Virus record (IMG/VR): IMGVR_UViG_3300044844_000513
Location: 1 to 40,760 of that record
Direction: 5' to 3' (one strand)
DNA length: 40,760 bases
Origin: a virus
Both the position numbers and the translations under genes were made by a program. The notes below the pieces were generated by a model. It was not told the DNA's origin and searched no databases. It saw only the letters and a list, made by a program, of their open reading frames with translations. Positions 36,790-40,760 of the stretch are shown one piece after another (position 1 is the first letter of the stretch; the number at the start of each line of letters is the position of its first letter).

Positions 36790-38234
36790 GCGTCGGCCCC
36801 CTCTGGCTCGCCGTTCTCGTCGAGCGTGCCGCCGTAATTCACTTCGGGCGTTGGGTCGATAAAGAGGCCTAGCTCTTTCATCAGCGCCACCTCGGCGGCC
36901 CGCTGCCGGAGCTCTACGTCCCACTGCTTGCCAGCCTTGGCGTATTCGGCGGCGAGGGTGGTCGTATGGGTGCGGAGGCGTGTCTCGGCGGCGTTGGCTT
37001 CCTTGGCCGGGTCGACGTGATCCTTGCCGTCCCACTGCCACGACCAATCCCACTCGGAGAAGGGCGGGAGGCCTTCGGGAAGCAGGCCGGCGAGCGAGGC
37101 CTCGTTGACCCAGGCGGCGAGCACCCGGTCGAGCATCACCCGCTCAAGCGTGTCGCGGTCGACGCGCTGCGTCATGCCGTAGATCTGGTGATCCATACGG
37201 CCGGAGGCGTAGTTGTAATTCGAGGAGTCGAGGGCGGCGACGTTAAACGGCAGGTTCAGGCAACGCCCGATCTCTCCGAGGATCTGCCGCACAAAGGCCG
37301 GATATTGCGTGGTCGGTTGCTCGGCCCGCAGTTGGGAAATGTCCCAGCCTTCCGGCAGGGTCACCATGCTCCGCTTCTCGATCGGCATCTCGGCGAAGGC
37401 CGTCACCTCGTCGACCTCGGCGGCCGGTGAGTTGGAGTGCAGGAAGGCTGCAAAGTCCGCGGCCGTCTCCGCAGCGGCGATCACCGCCTCGGTGTAGCGG
37501 CGCAGCTGGCCGAAAAGCCGCAGGGCCGGAGCGACATCCGGAACGCCTCGATGCTGGCCGGGCCGCTGGGCTCGGAACCAATGCACCATCTGGGCGGACG
37601 GCACCCGCTGGAATTGCAGGTTATTCACACGGTAGTTGGAGCCGGGGTGGAACGAGAGCACCTGGTAGGCGATCACGTTGCCGATCCCGTCAAACTCGAT
37701 CCCGTCGACGACGTTTCCTTCGGGCGTGATCGTCTGGCTCATCAACTCCGTCGGCGTCGCCACCATCTCGGCCTCGACTAGCCGGATGTCGAGCTGCACA
37801 CCCGAGAGCCGCGGGTTGTTCACCATGAGGGCGAAGGCCTCACCGTCGACAACCAGGGCCTCTCGCATCGTGCGGAGCTTGCCGGCCAAGTCGACCGACC
37901 ACGTCCAATCGAAAAAAGACCGCTCGACCTGGCGGTCGACCTCAGTGTCGCCGCTGTTAAGCTGCAGCCGGGGGCCGGTGCCGACAAGGTCGTAGGAGAG
38001 CGTCGAGGAGATGCCGGCGAGAAACGAGTTGTTGGCCCGCTCGTAGCGAGCACGGTTGCGGAGCGTCCGCCTGACGCTGGGCGAGAGGGCGGCATCGGCC
38101 GCAAATGCGTCGGCGTTGCTCCAGTGCCGCACGTCGTCGCCTGCCGAGGCGGCGTCGTACTTCGCACGCACGCGCGAGGGCATCGGAACCGCTGCCGGTC
38201 GAGGCTTCGAGAAGATGTTGCCCAGAAGGCCCAC
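36786..38234 (-). CDS. Phage portal protein (lambda family)
   Basis: A 482-residue portal, forming the dodecameric ring through which DNA enters the head. RRTLRNRARYERANNSFLAG, ISSTLSYDLVGTGPRLQL, ALVVDGEAFALMVNNP and MVHWFRAQRPGQHRGVPDVA are characteristic of the lambda gpB-type family. The C-terminus has an SEWDWSWQWDG block and an acidic tail. No ClpP-like protease partner is fused here; the protease is on the capsid gene instead. The start is GTG at 38234, directly after the joiner stop. Confidence 0.9.
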   Translation of the reverse strand: MGLLGNIFSKPRPAAVPMPSRVRAKYDAASAGDDVRHWSNADAFAADAALSPSVRRTLRNRARYERANNSFLAGISSTLSYDLVGTGPRLQLNSGDTEVDRQVERSFFDWTWSVDLAGKLRTMREALVVDGEAFALMVNNPRLSGVQLDIRLVEAEMVATPTELMSQTITPEGNVVDGIEFDGIGNVIAYQVLSFHPGSNYRVNNLQFQRVPSAQMVHWFRAQRPGQHRGVPDVAPALRLFGQLRRYTEAVIAAAETAADFAAFLHSNSPAAEVDEVTAFAEMPIEKRSMVTLPEGWDISQLRAEQPTTQYPAFVRQILGEIGRCLNLPFNVAALDSSNYNYASGRMDHQIYGMTQRVDRDTLERVMLDRVLAAWVNEASLAGLLPEGLPPFSEWDWSWQWDGKDHVDPAKEANAAETRLRTHTTTLAAEYAKAGKQWDVELRQRAAEVALMKELGLFIDPTPEVNYGGTLDENGEPEGADA

Positions 38235-38441
38235 TTAGATCGTCCCCGGCGGGATCAACTTGTTAAAACGCAGGCCGCGGCGGGTGTTGCCGGTGCCGGA
38301 GACCGCCGCCTTCGAGGCGAGGTACTTGTCGGCTTCGATTTGCTGGTCGAGATCGTGGGCCTCGACCTCGCCGGCGTCGGTGCGGACCCGCTTGGGTCCG
38401 ACGGCCGCCTGCTTCAGTGCGTTGGATACTTCGTCGCTCAT
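38235..38441 (-). CDS. gpW-like head-tail joining protein
   Basis: A 68-residue protein, the length of lambda gpW. NALKQAAVGPKRVRTDAGEV, EAHDLDQQIEADKYLASK and a final RGLRFNKLIPPGTI follow the helix-beta hairpin-helix pattern. The family sits in the head-tail connector. It lies between terminase and portal genes as in lambda, and its TAA is followed immediately by the portal GTG. Confidence 0.7.
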   Translation of the reverse strand: MSDEVSNALKQAAVGPKRVRTDAGEVEAHDLDQQIEADKYLASKAAVSGTGNTRRGLRFNKLIPPGTI

Positions 38442-38489
38442 GCTGCGACGGTAGAGACTGCGGCCAGCAAACCGCAGGGGGTGTGGAAC

Positions 38490-38633
38490 CTACTTGGCAG
38501 CCATGGCGAGGCCCACGTTCGCCAAGGCGTAGCCAAACCAGGCGATCGCCATACCGGGAGCCCCTTGACGGTATTGGTCAACGGCCACGACGAGATAGAC
38601 AACGCCCACGGCGAGAATCAATCCGCTACTCAT
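38490..38633 (-). CDS. 47-residue membrane peptide
   Basis: MSSGLILAVGVVYLVVAVDQ, then YRQGAPGMAIAWFGYALANV. Two membrane helices (about 4-18 and 27-44) with a short polar turn. The ATG overlaps the terminase TGA (ATGA). Its place between terminase and the joiner is unusual for a membrane protein; inner-membrane docking of packaging or a holin-like role are guesses. Confidence 0.62.
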   Translation of the reverse strand: MSSGLILAVGVVYLVVAVDQYRQGAPGMAIAWFGYALANVGLAMAAK

Positions 38634-40714
38634 CGGAGCCTCTTGATCTCGATACGCTGCCTGCCGCCCGCTGCCGTCGGGATCGCCACCTTCCGCCGCT
38701 GCCGTCCGCCAGACTCGGTGGCCGTCGGCTGGACGCCAGCGATTGAAGCCGCCACGGCAGCACCGACCAGGCAATCCCACCAGTGATTCTCCCAGCGAGT
38801 GCCGGAAAGTTTCCACTCGTCGACCACTCGACCACGGGCCGACTCGGTGCGAACCGGGTATTCGTTCGTCAGATGGTCGAAGAGGAGGTCGTGCTCACCG
38901 GCGTGGATCACCAGCGCCTCAGGATCGCCCGTCGCCAGCCGCAGGCGGGCGGCGACGAACGTCTTCCAGTAATTCGTGTCGTAGGTCACCGACCTTTGCC
39001 CGTTGATGTTGCCGATCCGCCAGTTGAGGCCGATCTTGTCGCCCCGTGCCTTCCCCTTGTCGGTGAGGGCCGGCGACGAGGCACCGATGCCGCGGCCGTG
39101 GCTGGGCAGGATCGTCGAGGCCCACGGGCTCCGCTTGGCGAACGTCCGGACGGTGGCCGTGCTCTTGCCCCAGTTGGCGTCGACCATGAGCTGCCCGATC
39201 CGCATCGCAGCCCCGTCCTCCCGTTTCCACTCCTTGCCGATGAGCATCTGCGTCAGAGTGTCGAGGCCGGCGTGGAGCGCCGCCTCGAAGCCCTCGACGC
39301 CGCCGGCCTTGGCGAGCGTCCGCTTGGCCGATCCCGCCTCGAAGTAGGAGACGCCCTGGTCTGGGTAGCAACCGTACTGGACGATATTCCCGCCGAACGA
39401 CTCCGACCACGAGCAGACCAGCCAGAAGAGAACGCGATCCTGAACGTCGATAAAGGCGGTGAGCTGGTGGTGATTCGCCGGAACCACGCCCTTGGCGAGC
39501 GTCGTCACCCGACCGGCGAGCGCCCGCTTGTCGAGTTTGTCGCTGGCGACATCCTCGGCGATCGGCTGATTCTGGTATTCCGCGTGGAAGGCAGACTCGC
39601 CACGGTCGATCCGCAGATTCCAAGCGTGTTGGATCGCGGATGTCTCGTCGGGGTTGAGCCGCTCCGGCCACGCCACTCGGCTGCCGGCGTCCATAGCCTC
39701 CCGCCGCTCGACGTAGAAGGCGTCGGCCTCGGCCGTGCCGGTGCCGTTACGCTGGCCCGACCGCCGCAGCTCGCCGTATTCCGACCAAAGGTCGTCGGCC
39801 GTCGGCCACTCGTAGACGAGTTTGGTCCGCTCGCCCTGCCAAGAGGGGTGCCGCACTCGGTCGAGGAGGCGGTCGGCCAGGTCGTCGGGCCGGATCACCG
39901 TGATCGTGCAGAGGCCAGCGATCTTTGCCCCCGGCCCGGCGAGGCCGAGGATGGCACCTGAGAGGATCTTCTCGCGGGTCTGGCACTGCGACGGGCTCGC
40001 GGCCGACTCGTCGGTCTGCGGGTCGTCTATGAGCACCAGCGAAGGCCGGAGCGTTTTGCCGTCGGGGCGGGTGTGCTTGAGACCGCGGATGCGGCCGGTG
40101 ATGCCGGCGACACGCACGCACGCCCCGGCAGACGGCGAGCCCTTGATGTAGGGGAGCGTGATCTGATCGGCTGCCCAACTCATCTCCGTCGGCTGGCCCT
40201 GGTAGGTCTGCCCTTTCGCCCGCTGGCTGATGCGGTCGAGGCACCGAACCGGGTAGCAGACCTCCGGAAAGTCGTCGAGGAGGAGGTCGTTGTTTTCGAT
40301 CTGGGCCTTCATCGAGTCGGCCATCGACGAGGCGATCGCCTGATCGGCACCGATGGCAACGATGAATTGCCGGTGGCCGTAGAGCATCGCCCACAAGCAG
40401 GCAGCCTCGCAGAGCGTGGTCTTGCCAGAGCCGCGAGGCATCGCGAAGGCGTAGAGCTCGCCCTTCAAGACGGCGGCCTCGATCTTGGCGATCGCCGTCA
40501 GATGGTCGGGCGACCAGGCGATCACGAACGACTCCGGCAGGTACGTCTCGCAGAAGAGGCGGAAGTCGAGCCGGCAGGATTTGCGGCGCTTCGGCTCGGC
40601 GATCGGCGGCATCTCGCCGATGTCGCGACCCTTGGCCGAGACCTCCCGCTTTGCCTGGGCCGAGCGATCCTTGAAGCGATCGTAGGCCGCGGTGGCTGGG
40701 GTGGTTGAAGTCAT
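38630..40714 (-). CDS. Terminase large subunit (GpA-like)
   Basis: A 694-residue packaging motor and nuclease. Walker A is PRGSGKTT (93-100), Walker B is SLVLIDDPQ (225-233), with a motif-III-like CTITVIRP later. The nuclease half has AFIDVQDRVLFWLV (about 425), MVDANWG and a C-terminal DCLVGAAVA, where acidic residues bind metal. The size and order fit the lambda gpA-like family. The ATG at 40714 lacks a strong RBS. A promoter is not evident in the last 46 bases. It starts the late block; no adjacent small subunit is seen, so the HTH gene at 15.7 kb is a remote candidate. Confidence 0.88.
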   Translation of the reverse strand: MTSTTPATAAYDRFKDRSAQAKREVSAKGRDIGEMPPIAEPKRRKSCRLDFRLFCETYLPESFVIAWSPDHLTAIAKIEAAVLKGELYAFAMPRGSGKTTLCEAACLWAMLYGHRQFIVAIGADQAIASSMADSMKAQIENNDLLLDDFPEVCYPVRCLDRISQRAKGQTYQGQPTEMSWAADQITLPYIKGSPSAGACVRVAGITGRIRGLKHTRPDGKTLRPSLVLIDDPQTDESAASPSQCQTREKILSGAILGLAGPGAKIAGLCTITVIRPDDLADRLLDRVRHPSWQGERTKLVYEWPTADDLWSEYGELRRSGQRNGTGTAEADAFYVERREAMDAGSRVAWPERLNPDETSAIQHAWNLRIDRGESAFHAEYQNQPIAEDVASDKLDKRALAGRVTTLAKGVVPANHHQLTAFIDVQDRVLFWLVCSWSESFGGNIVQYGCYPDQGVSYFEAGSAKRTLAKAGGVEGFEAALHAGLDTLTQMLIGKEWKREDGAAMRIGQLMVDANWGKSTATVRTFAKRSPWASTILPSHGRGIGASSPALTDKGKARGDKIGLNWRIGNINGQRSVTYDTNYWKTFVAARLRLATGDPEALVIHAGEHDLLFDHLTNEYPVRTESARGRVVDEWKLSGTRWENHWWDCLVGAAVAASIAGVQPTATESGGRQRRKVAIPTAAGGRQRIEIKRLR

Positions 40715-40760
40715 GAAAAACAGGCTAAAACACGGGAATAACGATGTATCAAACCAAGGC

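Overview
The window looks like most or all of the genome of a temperate, long-tailed (siphovirus-like) phage, read in its non-integrated form. It is GC-rich, dense and almost entirely leftward, with start/stop overlaps of the ATGA or TGATG type linking most neighbours. The host is probably a planctomycete. That is an inference from recalled family resemblance: a phage CsrA, a small secreted Cys protein with a CCF motif, and MNN1-type and GH130-like sugar enzymes. No host gene is present to confirm it.

Right third (about 30.2-40.7 kb, minus strand): packaging and head. The order is terminase large subunit, a 47-residue membrane peptide, a gpW-like joiner, a lambda-type portal, an 18-codon mini-gene, a protease-capsid fusion, a strong terminator, a DUF2190-like decoration protein and a head-completion candidate. 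Then comes an alternating set of collagen-like (Gly-Pro-Thr) and LamG-like fibre proteins. 

Middle (about 17-30 kb, minus strand): a PP-loop (PAPS-reductase-like) enzyme, a 257-bp intergenic region rich in inverted repeats, a membrane peptide, and a sugar-modification set (GH130-like protein, methyltransferase, GT2 glycosyltransferase). Tail genes follow: two completion proteins, three tandem tube-like paralogs, a chaperone with a textbook -1 frameshift, the tape measure, tail-tip genes and a lower-GC 511-residue adhesin candidate. 

About 9.3-17 kb (minus strand): an MNN1-like glycosyltransferase behind an RBS-hiding hairpin, a Zn-protease fold, an HTH protein, a phosphoesterase, DUF6378, a pair of sister beta-rich proteins, and a run of small membrane proteins around a membrane-anchored papain-like protease. 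The last group is the best lysis candidate.

About 7.0-9.4 kb: the lysogeny switch. It holds an XRE repressor, a consensus sigma70 promoter overlapped by a perfect inverted repeat, a partial tRNA (attP candidate), and rightward genes for a tyrosine integrase, a zinc-ribbon protein, an excisionase-like HTH protein and a 44-residue peptide. Left end (0.2-6.9 kb, minus strand): early and replication genes, namely an HTH protein, CsrA, a Sak4-like ATPase, an SSB-like protein, a second tyrosine recombinase, a winged helix, a ParB-fold protein, a replication initiator, a secreted Cys protein and a Holliday-junction resolvase. They end in an AT-rich repeat region.

Working model: the repressor shuts the leftward early promoter, integrase acts at the tRNA-derived site, early genes recombine and replicate DNA, and late genes build a sugar-decorated or sugar-binding virion.
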